A DNA stretch of 64,000 bases from Brasenia schreberi (lineage: Eukaryota > Streptophyta > Magnoliopsida > Nymphaeales > Cabombaceae): contig JAYKKT010000087.1 in assembly GCA_036023115.1 (NCBI GenBank), positions 11,482,501 through 11,546,500 of the forward strand, written 5' to 3'. The position numbers and the translations under genes were made by a program. Shown here piece by piece: positions 23,251-33,400 of the stretch. Position 1 is the first letter of the stretch, and each line of letters starts with the position of its first letter. Under the pieces are notes generated by a model that was given only the letters and a program-made list of their open reading frames with translations, was not told the origin of the DNA and ran no database searches.

Positions 23251-24361
23251 TAAACGTTGATAAAATTGGTGACTTACAAAACAAGAATTTTGAACTTTCC
23301 AAAATTAGTGTTGTTCCAAAACTAAATTTAAACTTACTTTCCGTATCCCAAATTTCGGATCAAAATTGTGTTATAACCTTTTCATCCACCGGATGTATTG
23401 TACAAGACCACCTCTCGAAGAAGGTGATTGGGCGTGGCCATAGAGAGGGCGGACTTTACATTATGGATTATTTGCATAGTATAGGATATGTTAATGTTTT
23501 GACAAATGATCCTCTTTTATGGCACAAGAGACTTGGACATCTTAATACTCAAAAATTGTATCAATGTCCTCTTGGAATGAAATTTAAGGAATCATTTTCT
23601 TGCAAAGATTGTGTTCTTGGTAAAATGCAACATCTCCCATTTCCAAACAAAACACATGTTACAACAAGACCCTTCGAAATAATTCATTCGGATGTATGGG
23701 GTCCGACACCTGTTTTGTCTAAAGGAGGTATTTCCTATTATGTTATTTTTGTAGATGACTTTACTAGATATACATGGGTATATCTTTTAAAAGCAAAATC
23801 CGATGTCTTTCAAAATTTTGTTATTTTTTATAGTCTTTAAAGAATCAATTTGATTCAGAAATCAAAATTTTTAGATCGGATTCAGGAGAAGAGTTTATGT
23901 CAAAGGATTTTGAAAACCACCTCAATAAGTTTGGGATTATACATCAAACTTCTTGTTCTAAGACTCCTCAACAAAATGGTGTTTCCGAACGAAAGCATAG
24001 ACATATCTTGGAAACTACAAGAACTTTGCTTTTGTCAAGTGACGTTCCTAAAAATTTTTGGGCAGAAGCTATTATGACCGCAGTCTATTTAATTAATCGG
24101 ATACCCTCTTCGGTTTTACAAAATATGTCTCCTATAGAAAAACTTTTTAAAGTTTCTCCTAACTATTCAAGATTGCGTGTTTTTGGATGTAAATGTTTTG
24201 TTTATACAGACAAAGATGATAAATTATCCTCTCGGGCCATCGAATGTGTTTTTCTAGGATATGGAATAACCAAAAAGGGATATAGGTGTTATGATTGTAG
24301 TGGGTTTATAAAATCAAGACTCTTTCCGATGGTTCTATTGAGTGGTACAAAGCTCATCTAG
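23211..24361 (+). pseudogene. copia integrase (second nested element)
   Basis: GAG-pre-integrase region with the zinc-binding His and Cys residues (LLWHKRLGHLNTQKL ... CKDCVLGKM), the catalytic core beginning IIHSDVWGPTP with the first Asp, a frameshift near 23840, then FRSDSGEEFMSKDF with the second Asp and QQNGVSERKHRHILE with the catalytic Glu. It continues through FGCKCFVYTDKDDKL and FLGYG, and is then joined abruptly near 24316 to RT sequence, losing the usual long linker. Confidence 0.9.
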
Positions 24362-25034
24362 TGGTCAAAAGGTTCACTCGGGAGTATGGTATTGATTATA
24401 AAGAAACTTTGCCCTTATTGCACGCATCACCTCTGTTCGAACTCTTCTTGCCATTGCAGTCACTCGACAATGGCCACTTATACAAATGGATGTTAAAAAT
24501 ACCTTCCTTAATGGTGAGTTAGAAGAAAAGGTTTATATGCGTCCTCCTCCGGATACACTTGTCCGACCAACAAGGTTTGTCATCTTCGTAAGGCTCTTTA
24601 TGGTCTCAAACAAGCACTCGAGCCCGATTTGCTAAATTTCATAGCACTATCGGTCGGTTGGGGTTCTTTTTCGTTCTCATGATTTTGCTCTTTTTACTCA
24701 AAAATAGAAAATGGTACTATTATCGTACTTCTTTATGTCGATGATATGATTATTGGGTCAACTTTCCTATTTTCTTGGCATTGAGGTAACCCGTGATGAT
24801 AGAGGTTTCTTTTTATCACAAACTAAGTTTACTAATGATGTTATTCTTAGATCAGGTATTACAGATGACAAAGTCGTTGAGACACCAGAGGTAATCAACC
24901 AGAAGAGGCGCCTAGTTGATGGTGAACTTCTGAGTGATCCCACACCTTATAGACAGATGGTTGGAGCACTCACATATCTCACTATAACACGGCCTGATAT
25001 TGCTCATGCTGTTCATACTGTAAGTCAGTTTTAG
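24316..25034 (+). pseudogene. copia reverse transcriptase (second nested element), frame-broken
   Basis: Begins DGSIEWYKAHLVVK and REYGIDYKETLP, then reads in several frames: QMDVKNTFLNGELEEKVYMR, KALYGLKQA, LYVDDMIIGS (catalytic box around 24735-24755), FLGIEVTRDDRGFFLSQTK, and QMVGALTYLTITRPDIAHAV. At least four frame changes and stops. Confidence 0.88.
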
Positions 25035-25600
25035 CATGCACCCACCTCGGTGCATATGAGTGTTGTTATGAGGATTGTTCGTTATATTCGACAAACCTCT
25101 ACTAAGGGAGTATTTCTATCTTTCTCCTCGTTATTTCAGTTGCTTGCATATACTGATGCTGATTGGGGTGGTGATGTGAATGACAGGCACTCTACTACTG
25201 GATATTGCATATTCCTTGGTCACTTACTTATTTCATGGAGATGCAAGAAACAACAAAAGGTGTCTCTTTCGTCCACTGAAGCTGAGTATCGTGCTATGGC
25301 CAACACTACTACAGAACTAACTTGGCTGCGACGACTACTTCAAGACTTCATACAACTGGAAGCTCCTCCAATAATGTTCTGCGACAACAAAAGTGCTATG
25401 TATATAGCCAACAACCATACCTTCCATGAACGCACAAAGCACATAGAGATGGATTGTCACTATTTCGTGAAGAGCATCTACAAGACAATTTGACATTACA
25501 GTTTGTAAAATCCGAATATCAACTTGCAGATGTGTTCACCAAGTCCTTACCTGTTCCTCGATTTCAATTTTTAATTAGCAAACTTCAGGTCATGGAGCTG
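25035..25600 (+). pseudogene. copia RNase H (second nested element)
   Basis: From 25050 an open stretch of 147 codons: VMRIVRYIRQTSTKGVFLS, YTDADWGGDVNDRHSTTGYC, SLSSTEAEYRAMA, PPIMFCDNKSAMYIANN, HERTKHIEMDCHYFV. All catalytic acidic residues (DAD, EAEY, CDN) are present. A one-base shift near 25485 breaks the tail (LQFVKSEYQLADVFTKSLP). Ends just before the PPT. Confidence 0.92.
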
Positions 25601-25603
25601 TCA

Positions 25604-25616
25604 GTTTGAGGGGGGG
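25604..25616 (+). promoter_or_regulatory. polypurine tract of second nested copia
   Basis: TTTGAGGGGGGG directly before the 3' LTR. Confidence 0.9.
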
Positions 25617-25963
25617 TGTTAAAGAACTGGGCCAGGGTGGCCCGGCCCTGGCGACCCTGGCCCACTGGGCCACTAGCCGTTGGGGGCTGGCTGCAGCCAG
25701 CCCCCCTCTTTCTCCTCTTTTCCCTCTACTTCCTCTCACTCTCTTTTCTCTATAAATACTCCTTGTAAACCATTATAATTTCAAGCCTTTGATGGCTAAT
25801 GAATAACGATTATTTATTCAAGCTCGTGCTTTGTTTATTCTCCTTTTCGCATACACTTGTTGCTCTCGGTTATTCCCTTTTTTAAGGGCTTGTGATTGCT
25901 ACTTTATGGTATTGTCCACTCGTTGATCTTCCGCAACTATATTGAAGCATAGACTTCATTACA
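25617..25963 (+). repeat. 3' LTR of second nested copia
   Basis: 347 bp, matching the 5' LTR except for one 24-bp deletion and scattered substitutions. The palindrome is at 25682-25705 and a TATA box CTATAAATA near 25751. Ends ATTACA before GGTTC at 25964-25968. Confidence 0.94.
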
Positions 25964-25968
25964 GGTTC

Positions 25969-27142
25969 TTCAAAATAAACAATCTTTCGTTGTCCTTTTT
26001 TGTACGTCGTGATTTCTTTTAATTGTTGTGCATTCTCACTCTGATCAACTGTATCAATATACTCCCCCTCACTAGGAACTAGTGAAAGAACATAGGAAGA
26101 AAGTTCAGTAGACCCTTTTTGAGAAGAGTAATAAGGAGTAAATTCAGAAAAAGTAACATCCATGGAAACATAGAGTTTTTTAAGTAAAGGATCAGAAAAT
26201 AACCAAGAAAAATACACTTTATTGACTTGGCATCAAGTTTATCCCGGTTTGGAAAGTGAATATATACAAAACAAGTACACCCAAAGATATGAGGGACTAG
26301 ATGAAATGATTTTGATTCTTTATGAAGGCTCTGAATAGGACTGTCACCCTGAATTGTATTGCTTGACATTCTATTTATGAGATAAACAGCAGTAAGGACA
26401 ACATCTCCCTAATAGAATTTTGGAACGTTACTTTGGAGTAGGAGAGTTTTGGCAACTTCCAAAATATGCCTACTTTTCCTCTCAACAAGACCATTTTGCT
26501 CGGGTGTATAAGGACAAGTAGTTTGATGCACAATCCCCTGTGATTGTAAGTAGGCTTGTAACTGAGTCCCAATGTATTCACCTCCATTATCTGATCGAAG
26601 AATTTTAACAGAAGCATTGAATTGAGTACAAATAAATTTATGCACTATGGGAAAAATAGAGGAAACTTCAATTTTTTATTTTATTAAGTAAATGATTGTA
26701 AAACGAGTACAATCATTAATAAAAGAGACAAAATACTTATGACCAAACAAAGAAGTAACAGGACTAGGACCCAATATATCGGAATGAATAAGTTCAAAAG
26801 GTAGAGACCGCTGAAAATCACTTAAAGGATAAGAAGCTCTTTGATGTTTCCCGAGCTGACAAACTTCACTGTCAAACTGAAATTTATTGGACTGAACTCT
26901 AAGTTGAGGGATAACATATGAAATTCTAGACATTGGGAGATCACCCAGACGACAATGCCAAAGACTAAGCTCTGCATCAGGAGTTGTTGCTACTGAACAA
27001 CTGTAAGATGTCGATGGTTGAGACTGATCTTCAAGAATGTATAAGTCGTTCTGGAATTTACAATGTCCAAAGATTTTCACCGTCTTCAGATACTGAAAAA
27101 CATAGCCACTAGGATGAAAAGTTACACAACAGTTCAGGGTGC
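25969..27142 (-). pseudogene. copia integrase and linker of the host element
   Basis: Minus-strand frames, in order from the right: a zinc-binding pre-integrase region (ELSLWHCRLGDLPMSRISYV, then a CQLGKH motif), catalytic core start ELIHSDILGPSPVTS (first Asp), ILRSDNGGEYIGTQLQAYLQ (second Asp), EQNGLVERKSRHILEVAKTL (Glu), then FGCTCFVYIHFPNRDKLDAK and FLGY, then the Ser/Glu-rich linker toward the RT. Frame changes lie near 26650, 26375 and 26080. The right edge is interrupted by the short RTE derivative. Confidence 0.88.
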
Positions 27143-27166
27143 GAGTTAAAGAGCTAACTGAAAGAA
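27143..27166. repeat. 24-bp target-site duplication (left copy)
   Basis: The 24 bp at 27143-27166 (begins GAGTTAAAGAGC, ends ACTGAAAGAA) are repeated without mismatch at 27367-27390. They flank the short element between them. Confidence 0.95.
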
Positions 27167-27366
27167 CTACTACAACTACAACTACAACTACAACTAAGCC
27201 TTTTCCCATACTAGATGGGGTCAACTACATGGATTCTTTGTTTTTTTTGGTAGAATCCACGTTAAGTCCGACAAAGTTTTACGCTGGCTGTCGAAAGCCT
27301 AACACAACCCTCCTCCTTTTTCCGGGCTTGGGACCGGCTATGAAAGGGTGATTCCTTACATAGGCG
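27167..27366 (-). mobile_element. 200-bp non-autonomous RTE-derived element
   Basis: Minus orientation. The 3' tail on the left is (GTTGTA)n-like; before it comes the RTE 3' terminus (CAAAGAATCCATGTAGTTGA, then 'ctagtatgggaaaaggcttag'). Its 5' part (GGAGGAGGGTTGTGTTAGGC, then 'agccagcgtaaaacttt') equals the 5' end of the LINE at 58604. Thus both ends of a LINE are joined with the coding region missing. The 24-bp target duplication shows LINE-machinery insertion into the host copia. No ORF. Could also be described as a SINE-like element; I did not find a clear tRNA-type A/B box. Confidence 0.9.
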
Positions 27367-27390
27367 GAGTTAAAGAGCTAACTGAAAGAA

Positions 27391-28200
27391 AATTTATCAA
27401 AAAACTGGGCACATGATATACAGATGATAAATCTGAAAAACATGTGGGGACACTTCCCTGTCCAATCATATAAGTGAGAGCCATCTGCCAATTTAATGGG
27501 TTTCTGATCTTTGAGAGTCCTGTATTCTAAAAAATATGATAGGTCGCCTACCATATGATTTGTAGCCCCTGAATCAATTATTCATGTTTTAGAGAGAGAA
27601 GGATAGAAATTGTTACCCTTTACTGTATGTGTTGCCTGTGCCACTGTAGGTTGAGAAGAAGTAGAAGCATATTTTCCAGATAATCTATTTTCTAGACCTT
27701 CTATTCTTTTGATAATCTCCTGAATTCCAGAAGTAGAAATGTTTAAGCTTTTCTGTTTTTTCGAATGAAGAGGAAGTTTCATGTGTGTGGAAGGTGTTGT
27801 CAATTCCTTTCCCTTTGCCAGTCATTAGTAAAACAATTTTATGGAATTTAACTGATCTGATTCGTTTAAGCTGCCAAAAAAAATGTCTTAGCTTATTTAA
27901 TTTCAAGCATCAAGTATAAATGACTATGAATCTGTATTTCTGAATTGCTAACCCAGAAGAATGCTAATTGCACAACAACCTCAATAAAATTCCTCTATAT
28001 GCAATCAAGATACCAAATGCCAAATCATGATATCAAGACTTCAATGTCTGAACCATACAAAAACAAATTGATTACTGTGCGTCTGAATCTGACGTTTGAA
28101 AGATTCAAGAATGACAAATCACGATATCAAGATAGAGAAGATTGAAATGCCAAATCACGATATAACGATACCAAGAAGATACGATAGGCCTTATTAAAAA
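27391..28200 (-). pseudogene. copia protease and Gag remnants of the host element
   Basis: Minus-strand frames give IIDSGATNHMVGDLSYFLEY (protease with intact DSGAT), then to the right a Gag tail resembling that of the 17249 element (GIQEIIKRIEGLENRLSGKY; compare ELIKRIEGLETRLKK there). Most of Gag, including the zinc knuckle, is not recognisable and appears deleted. The protease is also interrupted by the short RTE derivative. Confidence 0.8.
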
Positions 28201-28511
28201 AACTGCATCTGATTTATTAGGGAACTCTGATCAAGAAAGAAGCTGAAACTGATCTTGCATATAAGATTGTCATGAATCTTGAGCAACAACAAAATGAAGT
28301 CTCTCTTGCATATAATAGGGTCACACAATAGATGTCTTCTGCCCAAAATCACAAGATCTTCATCCAATAACACCCTATACACAAGATCTTCATCCAATAA
28401 TATCCAATACCAGAGTTTAAAAAAACAAATTCTTTCTGATATAGTGCTTATCTTCCCACACACAACATCAATGGTTTTAAACAAAAAAAAACTTATTTGC
28501 AGCCCTTCTAG
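28201..28511 (-). other. 5' leader and gag-start debris of the host copia element
   Basis: Lies between the Gag remnant and the PBS. Contains a local duplication of 'cacaagatcttcatccaata' type words (about 28349-28400). No intact frame is present; the frames at 28194-28601 run into the LTR and are not genes. Confidence 0.6.
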
Positions 28512-28523
28512 GCTCTGATACCA
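28512..28523 (-). promoter_or_regulatory. primer binding site of the host copia element
   Basis: Minus-strand TGGTATCAGAGC abutting the LTR boundary at 28524. Initiator Met-tRNA type. Confidence 0.95.
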
Positions 28524-28832
28524 TATTAAGAATCGATCAATTATTAATAAAAAAAAAGACTTACAATAGTTTGCCGATTGGAGGCATCCCTCCAAGCTCA
28601 AAAACCAAAAAATGGCACTCCTCTTGCTGCCGATTTATTACACTTCTTCTGTATAACCTAAACCCTAATGACTTCTATAAATCCTAGGCCTAACTTGAAT
28701 TCCTAATATACCCCTCATAAGTATTACCTATTACTAAGATAACACAAGACTTAAATAACATACATATGCACTTACATGACCAAGTATTTCTCACAAAACT
28801 CTATTAATTTATTTCATTAGCATTCCTTAACA
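28524..28832 (-). repeat. 5' LTR of the host copia element
   Basis: 309 bp, minus-strand TGTTAAGGAATGC to TTCTTAATA. Hairpin counterpart at 28577-28596 (ATTGGAGG...CCTCCAA). Followed by CAAAC (28833-28837), the right target duplication, and satellite. Confidence 0.93.
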
Positions 28833-29808
28833 CAAACCCCACGCACGAAAAAGTTATATGTATGTCACTAATATTGATTTTATAGTCTTAGCTTAACCGC
28901 AAGCACGAAAAAGTTATATCCGTCTGTTATTAATTTTGATTTTAAGTCTTAACGTAACCACACCAATAATGAACTCATACCCGTTACGATTGTTGATTTA
29001 TTGTCTTTGTCGAAATGCACAAACAAAGAAGTTATATCCGTCCATCATTAATATGGATTTTAAGTTTCAACCTAACCAAACAAACGAAAAACTTATAGTC
29101 CTCACAATTATTGATTTAGAGTCTTAACCTAACCGTACACAATAAACGTTATATCAGTCTGTCACTAAAGTTGATTTAAAGTCTCAACCTAACTACACAA
29201 ACAAAGAACTTATATCTATCCACAATGTAGATTGAGGGTCTTCGCCTAATCCCACGCACGAAAAAGTTATATTCATCGGTTACTAATGTTGATTTTGGGT
29301 TTCAACCTAACCAAACAAAAAAAACTTATAACCGTCACTATTATTGATTTAGAGTCATTGCCTAACTAAGGAAACAAACGAAGAACTTATAGTTGTTATT
29401 ATTATTGATTTAGAGTCATTGCCCAACTAAGGAAACAAACGAAGAACTTATAGTTGTTATTATTATTGATTTAGAGTCTTACCCTAATCGCACACACAAA
29501 GAAGTTGTGATATCCATCCATTAATAATGTTCATTTTAAGTCTCAACCTAACTACACAAACAAAGAGTTTATAACTGTCACTATTATTGATTTAAAGTCT
29601 TACTAATGTTGATTTAAAGTTTCAACCTAACCATAACAACAAAAAACTTATAACCACCAGTATTGTCGATTTAGAGTCATTGCCTAACACCACACACGAA
29701 AAAGTTTTATCCCTTCATCACTAATGTTAGATTTCAAGTCTCAAACTAACCATACAATAAAAGACTTATACCATTCACTATTGTTGATTTATAGTCTTAC
29801 CCTAACCG
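28833..29808. repeat. satellite block 3
   Basis: Continues the satellite in the phase expected from the left side of the copia ('caaaccccacgcacgaaaaa'). Contains a local triplication: a 61-bp half-unit variant with 'gaaacaaacgaagaacttat' and 'agttgttattattattgatt' repeated at about 29351 and 29412, adjacent and nearly identical, showing that single half-units can also duplicate. Confidence 0.95.
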
Positions 29809-30428
29809 TGTTAATGTAATAGGTGCACGGGCCACTAGGACTCGTGCAACCCAAGTATGCAGCAGGGGCCAAGGCCACCATGGCCCTGGCCACCACCGTT
29901 GGGAGCTCCAACGGCCCCCAATGACTAGTGCTGGCCGGCCAGCACTAGTCTCCTCTCTTCCCCTTCTTGCTCTATTCTTTAAAGTGTTTAATGCCTATAA
30001 ATAGGCCATTCAATTCTCAATAAGATTATGTAGTCTTGCACTGCTTCTTGATTTGTTTTGTTTATGCTTCCGCTCTTATTAATCATTCTTGAAGATAGAC
30101 ATTCGTGAGTGAATGTCATTTGACTCTTGGCGACTTGGTGATATTGATTCGTGCCACATCAACCTTTGATCATCGATAATTATTTACATCTCCTCTCTTC
30201 TCTCTCTTGCTCTATTCTTTCAAGTGTGTAATGCCTATAAATAGGCCATTCAATTCTCAATAAGATTATGCAGTCTGGAACTGCTTCTTGATTTGTTTTG
30301 TTTATGCTTCCGCTCTTATTAATCATTCTTAAAGATAAACATTCGTGAGTGAATGTCATTTGACTCTTGGCGACTTGGTGATATTGATTCGTGCCACATC
30401 AACCTTAGATCATCGACAATTATTTACA
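29809..30428 (+). mobile_element. solo LTR with internal 240-bp tandem duplication
   Basis: An LTR-like sequence starts TGTTAATGTAATAGG at 29809 and its first copy ends ATTTACA at 30188. The last 240 bp (29949-30188) are repeated next to it (30189-30428) with few changes. The flanks are AACCG (29804-29808) and AATCG (30429-30433), a 5-bp target duplication with one change in satellite. The GC-rich first third has a perfect 28-bp palindrome at 29923-29950; TATA boxes (CCTATAAATAGG) lie near 29994 and 30234. No internal coding DNA, so it is a solo LTR or TRIM-like derivative. The orientation rests on the TG...CA ends and TATA boxes. Confidence 0.85.
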
Positions 30429-33400
30429 AATCGTACACACGACGAAGTTATATCCGTCCATTACTAATGTTGATTTAAAGTCTCAACCTAACCACATAAA
30501 CAAAAAACTCATACCCGTTAATATAGTTGATTACAATCTTACCCAAAACCGAAGCACGAAAAAGTTATATGTATGTCACTAATGTTGATTTTCGGTCTCA
30601 ACAAGGCCACACAAAAAAAACTTATAATCGTCACTATTATTGATTTAGAGTCATTGCCAAACTGCACTCACGAAAAAGCTATATTCGTTGAAGACTAATT
30701 TTGATTTGAAGTCTCAAATTTGAAGTCTCAACCTAACCACACCAACAAATAACTTATACCTATCACTATTGTTGATTTAGAGTCTTATCTTAACCGTACA
30801 CACGACAAAATTATATCCGTCTATCACTAACGTTGATTTTAAGTTTCAACCAAACCACACCAATAAAGAACTTATCCTCATGAGTATTGTCGATTTAGAG
30901 TCTTTGCCTAACCACAAGAATAAAGAATTTATCCTCATGAGTATTGTCGACAAAAAACTTATACCCATCACTATTGTCGACAAAAAACTTATACCGCACA
31001 CACGACGACGTTATATCCGTCCATTACTAATTTTGATTTAAAGTCTCAACCTAGCCAGATAAACAAATAACATATACCCGTTAATATTGTTGATTAAAGT
31101 CTTCCCCAAACCCCATGCACGAAAAAGTTATACATATATCACTAATGTTGATTTTATAGTCTTAGCCTATTCGCAAGCACGAAAAAGTTATATCCGTCCG
31201 TAATTAATATTGATTTTAAGTCTCAACGTAACCACACCAATAATGAACTCATACCCGTTACGATTGTTGATTTATTGTCTTAGTCGAAATGCACACACAA
31301 AGAAGTTATGTCAGTCCATCATTAATATGGATTTTAAGTGTCAACCTAATCAAACAAACAAAATACTTATAGCCCTCACAATTATTGATTTAGAGTCTTA
31401 ACCTAACCGTTGAGAATAAACGTTATATCCGTCTCTCACTAATGTTGATTTCAAGTCTCAACCTAACTACACAAACAAAGAACTTATATCTATCCACAAT
31501 GTAGATTGAGGGTCTTCGCCTAATCCCACGCAAGAAAAAGTTATATTCATGGGTTACTAATGTTGATTTTCGGTCACAACCTAACCAAACAAAAAAAACT
31601 TATAACCACACTATTATTGATTTAGAGTCATTACCTAACTGCACTCACGAAAAACTTATATCCGTTGAAGACTAATGTTGATTTGAAGTCTCAACCTAAC
31701 CACACCAACAAATAACTTATACACATTACTATTGTCGATTTAGAGTCTTACCCTAACCGTACACACGACAAAGTTATATCCGTCCATCACTAACGTTGAT
31801 TTTAAATTTAAATCAAATCTCACCAACAAAGAACTTATACTCATGAGTATTGTCGATTTACAATCTTTACCTAAGTGCACACACAAAAAAGTTATATTTG
31901 TTCGTTACTAATGTTGATTTTAATTCTTAACCTAACCACACCAACAAATAACTTATCCATATCACTATTGTTGATTTACAATCATACCCTAACCGTACAC
32001 GTGACGAAGTTATATCCATCACTCACAAATGTTGATTTAAAGTCTCAACCTAAGCGCATAAATAAATAACTTATACTTGTCAATATTATTGATTTACACA
32101 ATTAGCCTAACCGCACACACGAAGAAGTTATATCCATTCATCACTAATCTTGATTTTAAGTCTCCAACTAAGAAAACAAACAAAGAACTTATAGTTGTTC
32201 CTATTATTGATTTAGAGTCTTACCCTAATCGCACACACAAAGAAGTTGTGATATCCATCCATCAACAATGTTCATTTTAAGTCTCAACCTAACTACAGAA
32301 AGAAAGAACTTATAGTTGTCACTATTGTTAATTTAAATTCTTACCCTTACCGTATACAAGACAAAGTTCGTCAGTCACTAATATTGATTTAAAGTCTCAA
32401 CCTAACCACAACAACAAAAAACTTATACCCATCGGTATTGTCGATTTAGAGTCATTGCCAAACACCACACACGAAAAAGTTTTATCCGTCTATCACTAAA
32501 GTTGATTTCAAGTCTCAAACTAACCATACCAATAAAGGACTTATATAACCATCACTATTGTTGATTTAGAGTCTTACCCTAACCGTACACACGACGAAGT
32601 TATATCCGTCCTTTACTAATGTTGATTTAAAGTCTCAACCTAACCACATAAACAAATATCTTATACCTATTAATATTGTTGATTAAAGTCTTACCCAAAC
32701 CCCACGCACGAAAAAGTTATATATATGTCACTAATGTTAATTTTATAGTCTTAGCCTAATCGCAAGCACGAAAAAGTTATATCCGACCGTAATTAATATT
32801 GATTTTAAGTCTTAACATAACCACACCAATAATGAACTCATACCAGTTATGATTGTTGATTTATTGTCTTAGTCGAAATGCACAAACAAAGAAGTTATGT
32901 CCGTCCATCATTAATATGGATTTTAAGTTTCAACCTTACTAAACAAACAAAAAACTTATAGGCCTCACAATTATTGATTTAGAGTCTTAACCTAACCGTT
33001 GAGAATAAACGTTATATCCGTCTGTCACTAATGTTGAGAATAAACGTTATATCCGTTAGTAATGTTGATTTTGGGTCTCAACCTAACCAAATAAAAAAAA
33101 CTTATAACCGTCACAATTATTGATTTAGAGTCATTGCCTAACTGCACTTACGAAAAAGTTATATTCGTTGAAGACTAATGTTGATTTAAAGTCTCAACCT
33201 AACCACACCAAAAAATAACTTATACCTATCACTATTGTTGATTTAGAGTCTTACCTTAACCGTACACACGAGAAAGTTATATCCGTCCGTCACAAACGTT
33301 GATTTCAAGTTTCAACCAAACCACACCAACAAAGAACTTATACTCATAAGTATTGTCGATTTAGAGTCTTTGCCTAACTACACACACAAAAGTTTTATTT

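Larger units (their letters stand above)
21760..25963 (+). mobile_element. second nested Ty1/copia element (different lineage)
   Basis: Bounded by TSD GGTTC. 5' LTR 21760-22130 (371 bp), 3' LTR 25617-25963 (347 bp), PBS variant TGGTATTAGAGCC (22131-22143), PPT at 25604-25616. Gag, protease, integrase, RT and RNase H remnants are in copia order, with many stops and with the integrase-RT linker missing. The LTRs are GC-rich, share little with those at 16756, and the RNase H protein is clearly different, so this is a separate lineage. The 24-bp length difference between its LTRs is one deletion in the 3' copy (sequence present around 21812-21835). Confidence 0.95.
15835..28832 (-). mobile_element. 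Ty1/copia element, host of nested insertions
   Basis: Minus-strand element with 5' LTR at 28524-28832 and 3' LTR at 15835-16148, PBS at 28512-28523, PPT at 16149-16163. It sits in satellite with target duplication CAAAC on the right (28833-28837) and TAAAC on the left (15830-15834, one change). Reading leftward it carries remnants of gag, protease, integrase, RT and RNase H, in copia order. Two plus-strand copia elements (16756-20627, 21760-25963) and a short RTE derivative (27167-27366) were inserted later. Removing them leaves about 4.7 kb, a normal size. The coding frames carry multiple stops and shifts and most of gag is missing, so it is dead. Confidence 0.93.

Noticed and set aside
26676..27224. 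Integrase frame starting in a Val-rich peptide
   Set aside because: The Val-rich start is the RTE tail repeat of the short inserted element, not a real N-terminus; the coding remnant begins left of 27143.
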